DNA of 64,000 nt from Paenibacillus aceris (lineage in GTDB: Bacteria; Bacillota; Bacilli; Paenibacillales; NBRC-103111), in the NCBI RefSeq assembly GCF_017874035.1, contig NZ_JAGGKV010000009.1:1-64000 (forward strand). Direction: 5' to 3'. Each line of letters opens with the position of its first letter. Position 1 is the first letter of the stretch. This document shows positions 25,153-33,377 of this stretch, piece by piece. Under the pieces are notes generated by a model that was not told where the DNA came from, did no database searches, and saw only the letters and a list, made by a program, of their open reading frames with translations. Both the position numbers and the translations under genes were made by a program.

Positions 25153-25166
25153 GGTAAGCGCATACC
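25153..25166. promoter_or_regulatory. second operator before module 2
   Basis: GGTAAGCGCATACC is a 14-bp near-palindrome with the same TAAGCGC core as the site at 25042, 18 bases before the GNAT gene. A weak promoter (TTTACA 25123, TAAAAT 25144) lies just upstream, so binding here would block transcription. Confidence 0.5.
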
Positions 25167-25184
25167 TAGAAAAGAGGGAATGAA

Positions 25185-26327
25185 ATGCCGAAGCCACGTA
25201 CAGCAAAAATAGATGAAATTGATAGACTGGTTGAGCTAGCAGACCGCATATTCCGTAAGCCTGGGCAAACGTCTATGGGTACCGCTTATGCAAGGCTTTT
25301 TGCGAAGGAAAATGCCGGTCATCTGCTCGTTATGGAGGATGAGGGGGTTCTCGCTACGCTAGTTGGCTTGCTGCAAGCTGACATATCCGTAGAAGGCTGT
25401 TCTATTCGCACAGTAAGTATGGGTGCTGTATGTACAGATCCGGCCTATCGCGGAAAGCAGTATGCCGATACACTTTTCAAAATGAGTGTGGAGAAGTGTG
25501 TTGAGGACGAGGCTCATCTGATGCTCATATCAGGTGCGCGCAATCTATACCTTAGAAACGATTGTGTCGAGGTTGGTGCGGTGAAATTATTTACGTTCCA
25601 AGCACGATCTGGCGTACATGATGATGAGGTCTCCAGCCATTTAACGATAAGACCTTTCGATGAGTCCATTGACCTGCTTTCAATGATTACGCTCATGGAG
25701 CAGGATACCGCTTATTACAAAAGAACGGAAGCTGAGCTTGCCCAATTAATCCGCAGTGCTGCCGTTTTAAGCAATGCTAGCGCTGAACAGCATGTATGGA
25801 TGGCTTGCGACTCAGACGGAACTGCAGCAGGGTATATCGTTTTTGGCCCGATAGAAAAAAATGGTGTCTCGTCCGTAAAGGTCATTGAATATGCCGGCAG
25901 TGATGAGTCTGTGTTAGTCCTGTTGCAGCAAATCGCTCTAAATTTCCATGGACGGCAAGTGAATGTGCACGTGATGGGAGATCGTCCGGCGCTTGTAGAA
26001 AAACTGGTTGTGAGTGGCGCTTCCTTTATCGAAACCAACATTCCCGGAACGATTCGGATAATCGATTTTCTTGGTTTATGGCGATCTTTGAAACCCTATA
26101 TGGCAGCAAGAGTAAGCGAAGAGACGCTCTCGGAGCTGGAGATTTCTGAAGCATCTTTCGGTTATCGGATTGCCTATCGCGGCCATGCACATCTCGTCGA
26201 TCGCCGTGGAGCTGCAAGACTTGTTTTTAATGGTCCGCAGCTGACGGAAACAAGTGAATTGAAAGAAATTCTTGGCAAGCTTTTTCCGCTCCCGTGGGTG
26301 TATACCGATAATTTAAATTTTGTCTAG
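25185..26327 (+). CDS. Eis-like two-domain GNAT acetyltransferase
   Basis: A 380-residue protein. AAAGAGGG lies 6-7 bases before ATG 25185. The first 145 residues form a GNAT domain with the acetyl-CoA loop in SMGAVCTDPAYRGKQYADTLF, preceded by the strand that carries LLVMEDEGVLATLVGL. The second half, with LTIRPFDESIDLLSMITLME and a later YIVFGPIEK strand, looks like a second, degenerate GNAT fold as in Eis proteins. The acceptor is unknown; its place as first gene of module 2 suggests a modified amino sugar or similar imported ligand. It is followed after 22 bases by the permease. Confidence 0.75.
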   Translation: MPKPRTAKIDEIDRLVELADRIFRKPGQTSMGTAYARLFAKENAGHLLVMEDEGVLATLVGLLQADISVEGCSIRTVSMGAVCTDPAYRGKQYADTLFKMSVEKCVEDEAHLMLISGARNLYLRNDCVEVGAVKLFTFQARSGVHDDEVSSHLTIRPFDESIDLLSMITLMEQDTAYYKRTEAELAQLIRSAAVLSNASAEQHVWMACDSDGTAAGYIVFGPIEKNGVSSVKVIEYAGSDESVLVLLQQIALNFHGRQVNVHVMGDRPALVEKLVVSGASFIETNIPGTIRIIDFLGLWRSLKPYMAARVSEETLSELEISEASFGYRIAYRGHAHLVDRRGAARLVFNGPQLTETSELKEILGKLFPLPWVYTDNLNFV

Positions 26328-26349
26328 TAGAAAGGAGAGGTCACACGAC

Positions 26350-27174
26350 ATGCTGTGGTACTTCAAAGCGCTAGGTAGACGTAAGCTGGTTGAATTTATT
26401 ATCCTTGTCGTCTTTGCCGCATTCTTTATGGGACCGCTGCTGAACCTTCTCATCCTAGCGTTTACAGGGAGGTGGCAATATCCGGCTCCACTGCCGCAAT
26501 CGTGGTCGCTGGATTGGTGGCGGTTCGTGCTTTCCAACCAGGAAGTTGTGAAATCTATCTCTTTATCGTTCATGATTGCGATTGTTGTAACCGCTTTCTC
26601 TATACTGCTCTGCATACCTGCCGCCTATGCGTTTGCACGAATTCGTTTCCCGTTAAGCCGGATCTTCTTGTTTTCCTTCCTGCTAACGCATGCATTCCCG
26701 AAAATGGGCTTGTACGTTTCCATTGCGGTTTTGTTTTATAAAGTCGGACTGATGAACACATTTCTCGGAGTCGTACTCATCCATATCGTCAATACCTTGA
26801 TGTATATGACATGGATTCCTTCAGCGGCCTTCCGCAATGTCCATAAAGCACAGGAGGAGTCGGCGAGAGATGTAGGCGCATCGCCGTTTCGCGTCTTTTG
26901 GAGCATTACGTTTCCGATGGCACTTCCCGGCATTACAGTCGCGTCGATCTTCACCTTCTTAAGCTCACTGGATGAAGCACAGGGAACTTACCTTGTTGGG
27001 ATTCCGGACTTCCGTACAATGCCTGTAGTTATGTATTCGATCATTTCGGATTATCCGAGTACGGCAGGCGCAGTCTTTTCCATTATTTTGACACTGCCAA
27101 CCATCATTTTGCTTGTTGCTGCACAGCGTTTCGTTTCAGCAGACGTGATGTCAAGCGGCTTCCAAATGAAATAA
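26350..27174 (+). CDS. ABC transporter permease (module 2, first)
   Basis: A 274-residue permease with six hydrophobic segments. ATG 26350 is chosen with AAAGGAGAGG upstream. The EAA-type loop EESARDVGASPFRVFWSITFP near residue 170 contacts the ATPase. Segment order and the FSSL-like LSSLDEAQGTYLVG loop resemble PotC/UgpE/ThiP-like importers rather than the LplC type in module 1. It works with the ATPase, binding protein and second permease that follow in the order permease-ATPase-binding protein-permease. Confidence 0.88.
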   Translation: MLWYFKALGRRKLVEFIILVVFAAFFMGPLLNLLILAFTGRWQYPAPLPQSWSLDWWRFVLSNQEVVKSISLSFMIAIVVTAFSILLCIPAAYAFARIRFPLSRIFLFSFLLTHAFPKMGLYVSIAVLFYKVGLMNTFLGVVLIHIVNTLMYMTWIPSAAFRNVHKAQEESARDVGASPFRVFWSITFPMALPGITVASIFTFLSSLDEAQGTYLVGIPDFRTMPVVMYSIISDYPSTAGAVFSIILTLPTIILLVAAQRFVSADVMSSGFQMK

Positions 27175-27203
27175 ACTCAGTCATTCCATGGAAGGAGTAG
27201 CTT

Positions 27204-28235
27204 ATGATCCAACTATCCATTAGGCAACTAGCCAAAAGATACAAAACAGGCGAGGGCGTCTCAGACATCAATCTTGACGTAAAAAAGGGTGAACTAGTCA
27301 CTTTGCTCGGCCCGTCGGGATGCGGGAAGACAACCGTTCTGAGAAGTATTGGAGGATTCCTTGAGCCTGACTCCGGCGATATTCTCATTGAGGGCAAGAG
27401 TGTACTGAAGCTGCCCCCTGAGAAGAGGCCGACTGCGATGGTTTTCCAAGGCTACAACTTGTGGCCTCATATGAACGTTTACAATAACCTCGCCTTTGGT
27501 TTGAAAATCCGGAAGAAAAGCAAACAGGAAATCGATGAAGCGATTCACCGGGTGCTGGAGCTTGTCAGGCTTCCTGGGTCTGAGAAGAAATTTCCGGGTG
27601 AGCTGTCAGGCGGGCAGCAGCAGCGTATAGCCGTAGCCAGAGCTTTCCTGTTGGAACCTGCTGTTTTGCTGCTGGATGAACCTTTCTCAGCGCTGGATGC
27701 GAAGCTTCGGCATGAGATGCGGGAAGAGCTGCGCGATATTCAAGCCAAAACCGGACTTACCATGGTATTCGTAACCCATGATCAGGAGGAAGCGCTGTCC
27801 ATTTCCGACAATATCGTCGTCATGAATGCGGGGAATGTGGAACAAATGGCATCTCCCCAAGTGATCTACGACAATCCGCGCACGTTGTTTACCGCTCAGT
27901 TTATAGGGAAAATGAATTTCATTAAAGGGAACGCTGGCGGTTCTCACGTGAATGTTAAGCAGCTGCAATTTCATAATGTGAATCAACTGGAGGGGGAAGT
28001 CACGGTGGCTGTCCGTCCGGAGGATATTATGTTTGTTAAGCTGGATGAGGGGTTACCTGCCAAAATTCATCAAATCATGATTCTCGGCCATTATGCAGAA
28101 GTTTCGCTCGAAACGGAATGCGGTTTGCTCAAAGCCTTTTTGCCTCGTGATGCTGTGAAGAATAGACAGGTCGGTCAGCTTGTACATGTCACGTTTTCCA
28201 AGGTACTGACTTATATGGGTCAGCCTAAGAAATAA
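27204..28235 (+). CDS. ABC transporter ATPase (PotA/UgpC-like)
   Basis: A 343-residue import ATPase. GGAAGGAG lies about 7 bases before ATG 27204. Walker A GPSGCGKTT is at residues 36-44, the Q loop at FQGYNLWPHM, signature LSGGQQQR near 134, Walker B LLLDEPFSALD and the switch His in VFVTHDQEEA. The last 100 residues form a TOBE-like regulatory domain (VAVRPEDIMF). It energises the two permeases of module 2 and, unlike module 1, makes this transporter self-sufficient. Confidence 0.93.
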   Translation: MIQLSIRQLAKRYKTGEGVSDINLDVKKGELVTLLGPSGCGKTTVLRSIGGFLEPDSGDILIEGKSVLKLPPEKRPTAMVFQGYNLWPHMNVYNNLAFGLKIRKKSKQEIDEAIHRVLELVRLPGSEKKFPGELSGGQQQRIAVARAFLLEPAVLLLDEPFSALDAKLRHEMREELRDIQAKTGLTMVFVTHDQEEALSISDNIVVMNAGNVEQMASPQVIYDNPRTLFTAQFIGKMNFIKGNAGGSHVNVKQLQFHNVNQLEGEVTVAVRPEDIMFVKLDEGLPAKIHQIMILGHYAEVSLETECGLLKAFLPRDAVKNRQVGQLVHVTFSKVLTYMGQPKK

Positions 28236-28260
28236 ATAGAAATCCAAGGAGGAATAAGGG

Positions 28261-29403
28261 ATGGTCTCTATGAAAAAACGGTTGAGTGTAGCAGCAGCTT
28301 CTGTTTTGGTGTTATCGACATTGGTCGGTTGCAGTAACGGGGGAAGTAAGCCGGCAAGCAGCTCACAGAAGCAGGATGAGTTCCAATTCTACTTTACCGG
28401 CTCTCTAAACGTGAAACAGCTGTGGGAAACCTTGGTCCCGATGTTTGAAAAAGCGAATCCGAATATTAAGGTGAAGATGGTTTACATCGACTCTGGTTCA
28501 GGCGGCCAGTCCACCCTTGACCGGATCACCGCTGCCAAAGCAGCCGGCCAAAAGTCCGGTGACATTGACCTGTACGAAAGTAGTTTAAGCGATTTGACTA
28601 AGGGGATGAAAGGCGATCTGTGGGCTTCCTTAGACAAAACAAAAATTCCTAATTTAAGTAAAATTGATGAGAATAACTTGAAAAACCTCGACGGGAAGGG
28701 AATTCCTTACCGAGCTTCAGCTGTTGTTTTGGCGTATAACAGCGCAAAAGTGAAGAATCCGCCAAAAACGGCGGATGAGCTGTACGACTGGATACGTAAA
28801 AATCCAGGCCGCTTTGCCTATAATGATCCAGCTACCGGCGGGTCTGGGGATTCTTTTGTACAGACGACCATTTATAACTTCCTTCCGCCGGAAGCCAATA
28901 CGAGCCAGGACCCGAAATGGATGGAGCAGTGGGATAAAGGCTTTAAGCTGCTGAAAGAGCTTCACCCGAGCATGTACCAGAAAGGCGTGTATCCGAAGAA
29001 AAATCAAGGCACGCTCGATTTAATGGCGAACGGCGAGGTGGATATGATACCGGCTTGGTCAGACCAAGGGCTTGAGCAAATCAGCAAAAAGCTGCTGCCC
29101 GAAACGACGAAGCTGACGCAAATTAGCCCGTCTTTCACCGGCGGTCCGACTTATCTGATGGCTCCGAAGCTTTCCGAACACTTGGATTCGGTTGCTAAGT
29201 TCCTTGATTTTGTTCTAACCCCTGAAGCGCAAACCGTCATTATTCAGAAAATGTATGGCTATCCGGGCATTAAATGGTCGGAAATGCCAGCGAATCTGAG
29301 GGATGAATTTAAGGATGTGGCAGCTGGATACCGCACGTTCAACCTTGGTGATTTGGGCAAAGAGATTCAAAAACGGTGGCAGCAAGAAGTTGCAGGCCAA
29401 TGA
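28261..29403 (+). CDS. ABC transporter solute-binding lipoprotein (module 2)
   Basis: A 380-residue lipoprotein with signal and lipobox LVGCS near residue 24. AAGGAGG lies 8 bases before ATG 28261. The mature part shows a family 1 binding-protein layout: FYFTGSLNVKQLWETLVPMF, the glycine-rich YIDSGSGGQSTLDRI segment, VVLAYNSAKVKNPPKTADEL near 160 and DMIPAWSDQGLEQISKKL near 260. It is related to binding proteins for polyamines, iron, phosphonates and glycerol-3-phosphate-type ligands and unlike the LplA type of module 1. Its stop codon overlaps the start of the second permease (ATGA). Confidence 0.85.
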   Translation: MVSMKKRLSVAAASVLVLSTLVGCSNGGSKPASSSQKQDEFQFYFTGSLNVKQLWETLVPMFEKANPNIKVKMVYIDSGSGGQSTLDRITAAKAAGQKSGDIDLYESSLSDLTKGMKGDLWASLDKTKIPNLSKIDENNLKNLDGKGIPYRASAVVLAYNSAKVKNPPKTADELYDWIRKNPGRFAYNDPATGGSGDSFVQTTIYNFLPPEANTSQDPKWMEQWDKGFKLLKELHPSMYQKGVYPKKNQGTLDLMANGEVDMIPAWSDQGLEQISKKLLPETTKLTQISPSFTGGPTYLMAPKLSEHLDSVAKFLDFVLTPEAQTVIIQKMYGYPGIKWSEMPANLRDEFKDVAAGYRTFNLGDLGKEIQKRWQQEVAGQ

Positions 29404-30245
29404 ATAAACAGGTAAAGCAGGGTATTCTTGGACTGTCACTCGTCATTCCTGCCTTTTTACTCTTATGTTTTGTCGTTATTGTCCCGATCATTCTGGCGAT
29501 CAACGAGAGCTTTAGAGACGATAACGGCACGTATACGATGCAGTATTACACGAAGCTTTTTACGGATAAGGTGATGTCCGCCAACATCGTATTCACGTTA
29601 AAGCTGACGATTATTTCCGTACTCGCCGTCGTTCTGATCGGTTATGCGCTTGCGATCTACATGCGGTTTAGCAGCGGACGCATTGTGAATGGCATAAAAA
29701 AAATGTACATGATTCCGATGTTTGTCCCTTCAGTTATCGCATCTTACGGGATTATTAACATGTATGGCAATCATGGTTGGTTGTCGCGCCTATTACTGCC
29801 CCTTGGTGTGGAATCGATTCCAAAGATTATTTTCGACTATAAAGGAATCTTGTTAGCTAATCTTTGGTTTAATATTCCGTTTACCACCATGCTGCTTGCC
29901 TCTGCATTATCAGGTATACCGAACGCTCTGATCGAAAGTGCGAAAGATATCGGCGCAGGGCGGCTGCAAATCTTTTTCAAACTTATCGTTCCGCTGACTT
30001 ACCGCACGATGTTAGTAGCGATCACTTTCAGCTTTATGGGGATCATTGGCGGCTTTACAGCGCCGTTCTTAATTGGTCCGAACTCGCCGCAAGTGCTTGG
30101 GGTCGCGATGCGCCAAGTTTTCTCGGTATATCAAGAAACTCAGCTCGCAAGCGCTACAGCTGTATTTATGTTCGTTTTATGCTCATTTATGGGTTATTTC
30201 TACATCCGCACCATGATCAAAGACGATAAACTATCGTCGCATTAA
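29400..30245 (+). CDS. ABC transporter permease (module 2, second)
   Basis: A 281-residue permease. ATG 29400 overlaps the TGA of the binding-protein gene, so translation is probably coupled. Six hydrophobic segments are seen, with LIESAKDIGAGRLQIFFKLI near residue 180 as the ATPase-contact loop. The first helix begins GILGLSLVIPAFLLLCFVVI. A hairpin with a T run follows the gene (30264-30298), which may reduce expression of the enzyme genes behind it. Confidence 0.9.
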   Translation: MNKQVKQGILGLSLVIPAFLLLCFVVIVPIILAINESFRDDNGTYTMQYYTKLFTDKVMSANIVFTLKLTIISVLAVVLIGYALAIYMRFSSGRIVNGIKKMYMIPMFVPSVIASYGIINMYGNHGWLSRLLLPLGVESIPKIIFDYKGILLANLWFNIPFTTMLLASALSGIPNALIESAKDIGAGRLQIFFKLIVPLTYRTMLVAITFSFMGIIGGFTAPFLIGPNSPQVLGVAMRQVFSVYQETQLASATAVFMFVLCSFMGYFYIRTMIKDDKLSSH

Positions 30246-30263
30246 GGGTAATGCTATGGAATG

Positions 30264-30298
30264 AGCACCTGTCCCTTAGAGAGGGGATAGGTGCTTTT
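30264..30298 (+). terminator. intra-operon terminator/attenuator
   Basis: AGCACCTGTCCC pairs with GGGATAGGTGCT (one G-T) around a 7-base loop and is followed by TTTT. Because the enzyme genes follow in the same direction without a clear new promoter, it probably sets a partial stop between transport and enzyme genes. Confidence 0.65.
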
Positions 30299-30319
30299 CA
30301 TCTAGAAGGAGGAAATCCG

Positions 30320-30781
30320 ATGAAGACATTGCTTATTGCTGAAGGAACCGTGACACCGAGCTGTTCGAAAAGCCATATTACTTATACCCTCCATTTGCAG
30401 AAGGATTGCGACCAGCTTCATGTTGAATTCGGCTATGATCCGAAAAAACTAGAGAATGAAGGTCAGGCCGAGGCGCTGATTCGCGAAGGGCTTAACCAGT
30501 ACATATTGGAAGAACACAGAGCCACTTACAATTGGCGGGAGTTTCTGCCTTTACAAAATTTGATGACGCTGTCCTTCGATGATGAGCATGGTTTTCGAGG
30601 CGCCGGACACCGACATGATCCGATCCAGCATCTTGTGATCACATCTACAGAGGCTTCTCCAGGGTTTACGCCTGGCGTCTTTCCAAGGGGGCAATTGAAA
30701 ATCATGATTAATCTTCATTGTGTCGTGACCGAAGAATGCCGATATCGTCTGCATGTTTGGGAAGGAGGTGCAGACGTATGA
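30320..30781 (+). CDS. stand-alone PHP N-terminal-like domain protein, 153 residues
   Basis: ATG 30320 has AGAAGGAGG 7 bases upstream. The protein is beta-rich with no known catalytic motif. Its pattern matches the N-terminal domain of the module 1 PHP protein at 19133: both have an early strand pair, a valine/isoleucine strand, then SPGFTPGVFPRGQLKIMINL here against TPGYLPGELQAGEWAVLHNA there, and end in a CRYRLHVWEG/CEVTITVTFYF strand. It overlaps the next gene, a PHP catalytic domain, by ATGA, so both chains are likely made together and form one enzyme. Confidence 0.6.
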   Translation: MKTLLIAEGTVTPSCSKSHITYTLHLQKDCDQLHVEFGYDPKKLENEGQAEALIREGLNQYILEEHRATYNWREFLPLQNLMTLSFDDEHGFRGAGHRHDPIQHLVITSTEASPGFTPGVFPRGQLKIMINLHCVVTEECRYRLHVWEGGADV

Positions 30782-31797
30782 AGCAATGGCTGCCATTTGA
30801 GCTGCACTGTCACACCTTTCATAGCGATGGCAAGCAATCCCTTATGGAGCTTGCTGAAGCTGCCAAAGCATTAGGGCTGCGAGGGGTTGCGCTGACGGAT
30901 CATAATACAATGACAGGATTAACGAATCGGGAAGAGGTTGTTGCGGCTACAGGTGTGGAAGTGATTCCTGGTCTGGAATGGACCACATTTTTCGGCCATA
31001 TGCTCACACTGGGGTTATCCGAGTATGTGGATTGGCGAAATTTAAGCCCCTTCCACATCCATAGAGGGATAGAAGGCGTCCATCGCCAAGGCGGGCTTGT
31101 CGGACTGGCTCATCCCTTTCGCGTTGGCAGTCCGATGTGTACGGGATGCTACTGGGAATTTGAGGTCTCTGACTGGAACGAGATCGATTATATCGAGGTT
31201 TGGTCGGGATTATTTCCGTCCATCCGCAGAAATAACGCGCGTGCGCTCAGACTGTGGACGGATCTGCTTAATCAAGGGCATCGGATAGCAGCTACAAGCG
31301 GCAGAGATTGGCACGTATCCGACCCGGTTTCAGAGCCGGTATCGGCGACTTTTTTGGGGCTGCGCGATACGGTTATGGCAAGCTCAGGCATTGTCGCGGC
31401 AGCACTCGATGCGTTGAAACGCGGAGCGGTTGCCGTTTCCATGGGGCCGCTGCCTCAGCTGCGAGTCAGCCATGCCAAGAGCCAATCGGCGGATATCGGC
31501 GATGTCGTTCCTCTTAAGCCAGGCGCGCGATATGAAGTCATGGTTGGGGTCGATTTCTCTGCAAGAGGAGGCCAATGGGAGCTGCCCGATCATCCGTTAG
31601 AGATGAAACTCGTTAGTAATAAAGGGGAGCTGGCGAATTTGAAATTGACGCGGGATCGGTCAGAAATGAGCACAGAGCTTGATTTGACCGGCGTGCAATG
31701 GATGCGGGCCGAGATGTACGGTGTATTTTGCAACTTGTGTACGTTGATCGGATTTACAAACGCCATTTATATGACAGAAGGAAGTGTTTTCGCATGA
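30778..31797 (+). CDS. PHP-domain metallophosphoesterase, catalytic part
   Basis: A 339-residue PHP protein. ATG 30778 overlaps the previous stop (ATGA) and has GGAAGGAGGTG 7 bases upstream. The metal-binding motifs are FELHCHTFHSDGK at the N-terminus, LTDHNTMTG, PGLEWTTFFGH, LAHPFRVG and SGRDWHVSD, equivalent to GDLHTHS, MTDHN, LNHPH and GGSDVH in the 19133 protein. It lacks the N-terminal domain, supplied by the overlapping gene before it. Likely a cytoplasmic phosphodiesterase acting on the ligand imported by module 2. It is linked to the MgtC-like gene by another ATGA overlap. Confidence 0.82.
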   Translation: MKQWLPFELHCHTFHSDGKQSLMELAEAAKALGLRGVALTDHNTMTGLTNREEVVAATGVEVIPGLEWTTFFGHMLTLGLSEYVDWRNLSPFHIHRGIEGVHRQGGLVGLAHPFRVGSPMCTGCYWEFEVSDWNEIDYIEVWSGLFPSIRRNNARALRLWTDLLNQGHRIAATSGRDWHVSDPVSEPVSATFLGLRDTVMASSGIVAAALDALKRGAVAVSMGPLPQLRVSHAKSQSADIGDVVPLKPGARYEVMVGVDFSARGGQWELPDHPLEMKLVSNKGELANLKLTRDRSEMSTELDLTGVQWMRAEMYGVFCNLCTLIGFTNAIYMTEGSVFA

Positions 31798-32552
31798 CAG
31801 GGACAGCGGGAATTTGGACAATTAGCCATGGTGAACTGCTATTGCGCTTGGTTTTAGCGGTTTTTATGGGAGGAGCGGTGGGCATTGAAAGGGAGTGGCA
31901 TAATCATGCCGCGGGATTCCGGACACATATTCTGGTCTGTCTGGGCTCGACGACTATCATGCTGCTTTCGATCTACGGGTTTTCTGAATTTGCTAATGAA
32001 CCGAACGTGCGATTAGATCCAGCCCGTCTTGCGGCCCAAGTCATCAGCGGAATTGGGTTTATCGGAGCCGGTGCGATTTTGCGAAATGGCTCGACCATCA
32101 GCGGTTTGACGACAGCCGCATCGATCTGGGTCGTAGCCGGCATCGGTTTATGCGTCGGAGCCGGTTTTCTTTATGCAGCCGTTTTCTCCACCATGCTGCT
32201 GCTGATTTCCCTATTTGTCCTAAACAAGTGGGAGAAATATGTCATGCGTCACCGGCGAAATCACGAGATGACGATTAAGACATTGGATAATCCGACTGCG
32301 CTTGGTCAAATCGCCACAGCCCTTAGTAATGAGGGGATTCAAATCGTGAATGTCAAAATGATGCGTAAAGACGCGGCAGCAAGCTCTGGAGAAGCAGCGA
32401 CCATACAGCTGCAATTCGTGCTGCATGTCCAAAATCCAGTCAAGCTTATGGAGGCCATGGAGAAGGTACATACCTTGGATTTTGTCATTTGGACTGAATC
32501 AGGAGGCAAATCATTGGACGTCACGCATCAAGGGGTCAGGCAGGTACATTAA
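31794..32552 (+). CDS. MgtC/SapB-family membrane protein
   Basis: A 252-residue protein starting at ATG 31794 inside the previous stop (ATGA). The first 150 residues have four or five hydrophobic segments with the family motifs GGAVGIEREWHNHAAGFRTH, LVCLGSTT, QVISGIGFIGAGAIL and SGLTTAASIWVVAGIGLCVG. The C-terminal part is an ACT-like soluble domain (MTIKTLDNPTALGQIATAL). MgtC-family proteins modulate membrane ATP synthase or phosphate/magnesium balance; in Salmonella MgtC affects phosphate uptake, which would fit an operon that releases phosphate from esters. Confidence 0.85.
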   Translation: MTGTAGIWTISHGELLLRLVLAVFMGGAVGIEREWHNHAAGFRTHILVCLGSTTIMLLSIYGFSEFANEPNVRLDPARLAAQVISGIGFIGAGAILRNGSTISGLTTAASIWVVAGIGLCVGAGFLYAAVFSTMLLLISLFVLNKWEKYVMRHRRNHEMTIKTLDNPTALGQIATALSNEGIQIVNVKMMRKDAAASSGEAATIQLQFVLHVQNPVKLMEAMEKVHTLDFVIWTESGGKSLDVTHQGVRQVH

Positions 32553-32568
32553 GAGGAGGAAAAATGTT

Positions 32569-33321
32569 ATGATTTCATTTCCGCGAATGACTGCCCATAC
32601 CGGCTGCATGGGCACACCGGATAATACGCTTAAATCGATAGAGACAGGACTTCGTCTAGGAGTCGATATCCTTGAAGAGGACATTCTTATCACAGCAGAC
32701 GGGATGCTTGTACTTTCCCATGATGATCAAGTTCATGCAGCAGACGGAAGCGAATACTGCATTTCTCAGATGAGCTTTGCAGAGCTGAGCAAGCTGGATA
32801 TTAAAGCACATAACGGCTCAGAGGACGAGACGATCCGGATCCTTCCCTTGGACTCATTACTAACTTACTTGCAGGGGGCGAGCGTTCGGTTGAATTTGGA
32901 TCTTAAATCGGATGCCTGTGTCGAGCCCGTTTCCCTCTGGATCGAACAGAATCGACTTCTGGAGCAAGTCTTTCTCTCAGGCTGTGAGATCGATCGAGCC
33001 CATCTCGTAAAGCGTGTTAATCCGCGCCTTCACAAGCTTCTCAACGTTGATGCTGCGATATTCATGGCAAATAACTACACCGATACGGCGCATCAAATCT
33101 GTAAAGATGCAGTAAGCGCTGCTTGCTTTGGGCTTAATTTAAACTATCGCGTTGTGAAGCCAGAACTGCTTGAGATCGCGAAGGGTTATGGGCTTGATGT
33201 TTGCATTTGGACGGTCAACGAGGAAGCAGAGATGAAGCGGTTTATTGAGATGGGGGTTCATTCGATCACGACACGTCACGTATCTGCACTTATTCAGTTG
33301 AAGGAATTGTATAGCTGTTAG
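32569..33321 (+). CDS. glycerophosphodiester phosphodiesterase-like protein
   Basis: A 250-residue GDPD-fold protein. ATG 32569 has AAGAGGAGG upstream. The fold motifs are AHTGCMGTPDNTLKS at the N-terminus, LEEDILITADGMLVLSHDD (metal Glu/Asp and catalytic His), VRLNLDLKSD near 105 and DVCIWTVNEEAEMKRFIEMG near the end. In typical enzymes the first motif is HRG...PENT; here the Arg is Thr and the Glu is Asp (HTG...PDNT), so activity may be altered. It has no signal peptide, so it would act on imported glycerophosphodiesters. It closes module 2 before a strong terminator. Confidence 0.8.
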   Translation: MISFPRMTAHTGCMGTPDNTLKSIETGLRLGVDILEEDILITADGMLVLSHDDQVHAADGSEYCISQMSFAELSKLDIKAHNGSEDETIRILPLDSLLTYLQGASVRLNLDLKSDACVEPVSLWIEQNRLLEQVFLSGCEIDRAHLVKRVNPRLHKLLNVDAAIFMANNYTDTAHQICKDAVSAACFGLNLNYRVVKPELLEIAKGYGLDVCIWTVNEEAEMKRFIEMGVHSITTRHVSALIQLKELYSC

Positions 33322-33324
33322 CGC

Positions 33325-33370
33325 AAAAAAGCCAACTTGAGTTGTAACCCAAGATGGCTTTTTTCTTTTG
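33325..33370. terminator. bidirectional terminator of module 2
   Basis: AAAAAAGCCA and TGGCTTTTTT pair perfectly, with an inner TTG/CAA extension, followed by CTTTT. It separates module 2 from the convergent DUF1904 gene. Confidence 0.85.
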
Positions 33371-33377
33371 TATAGGT

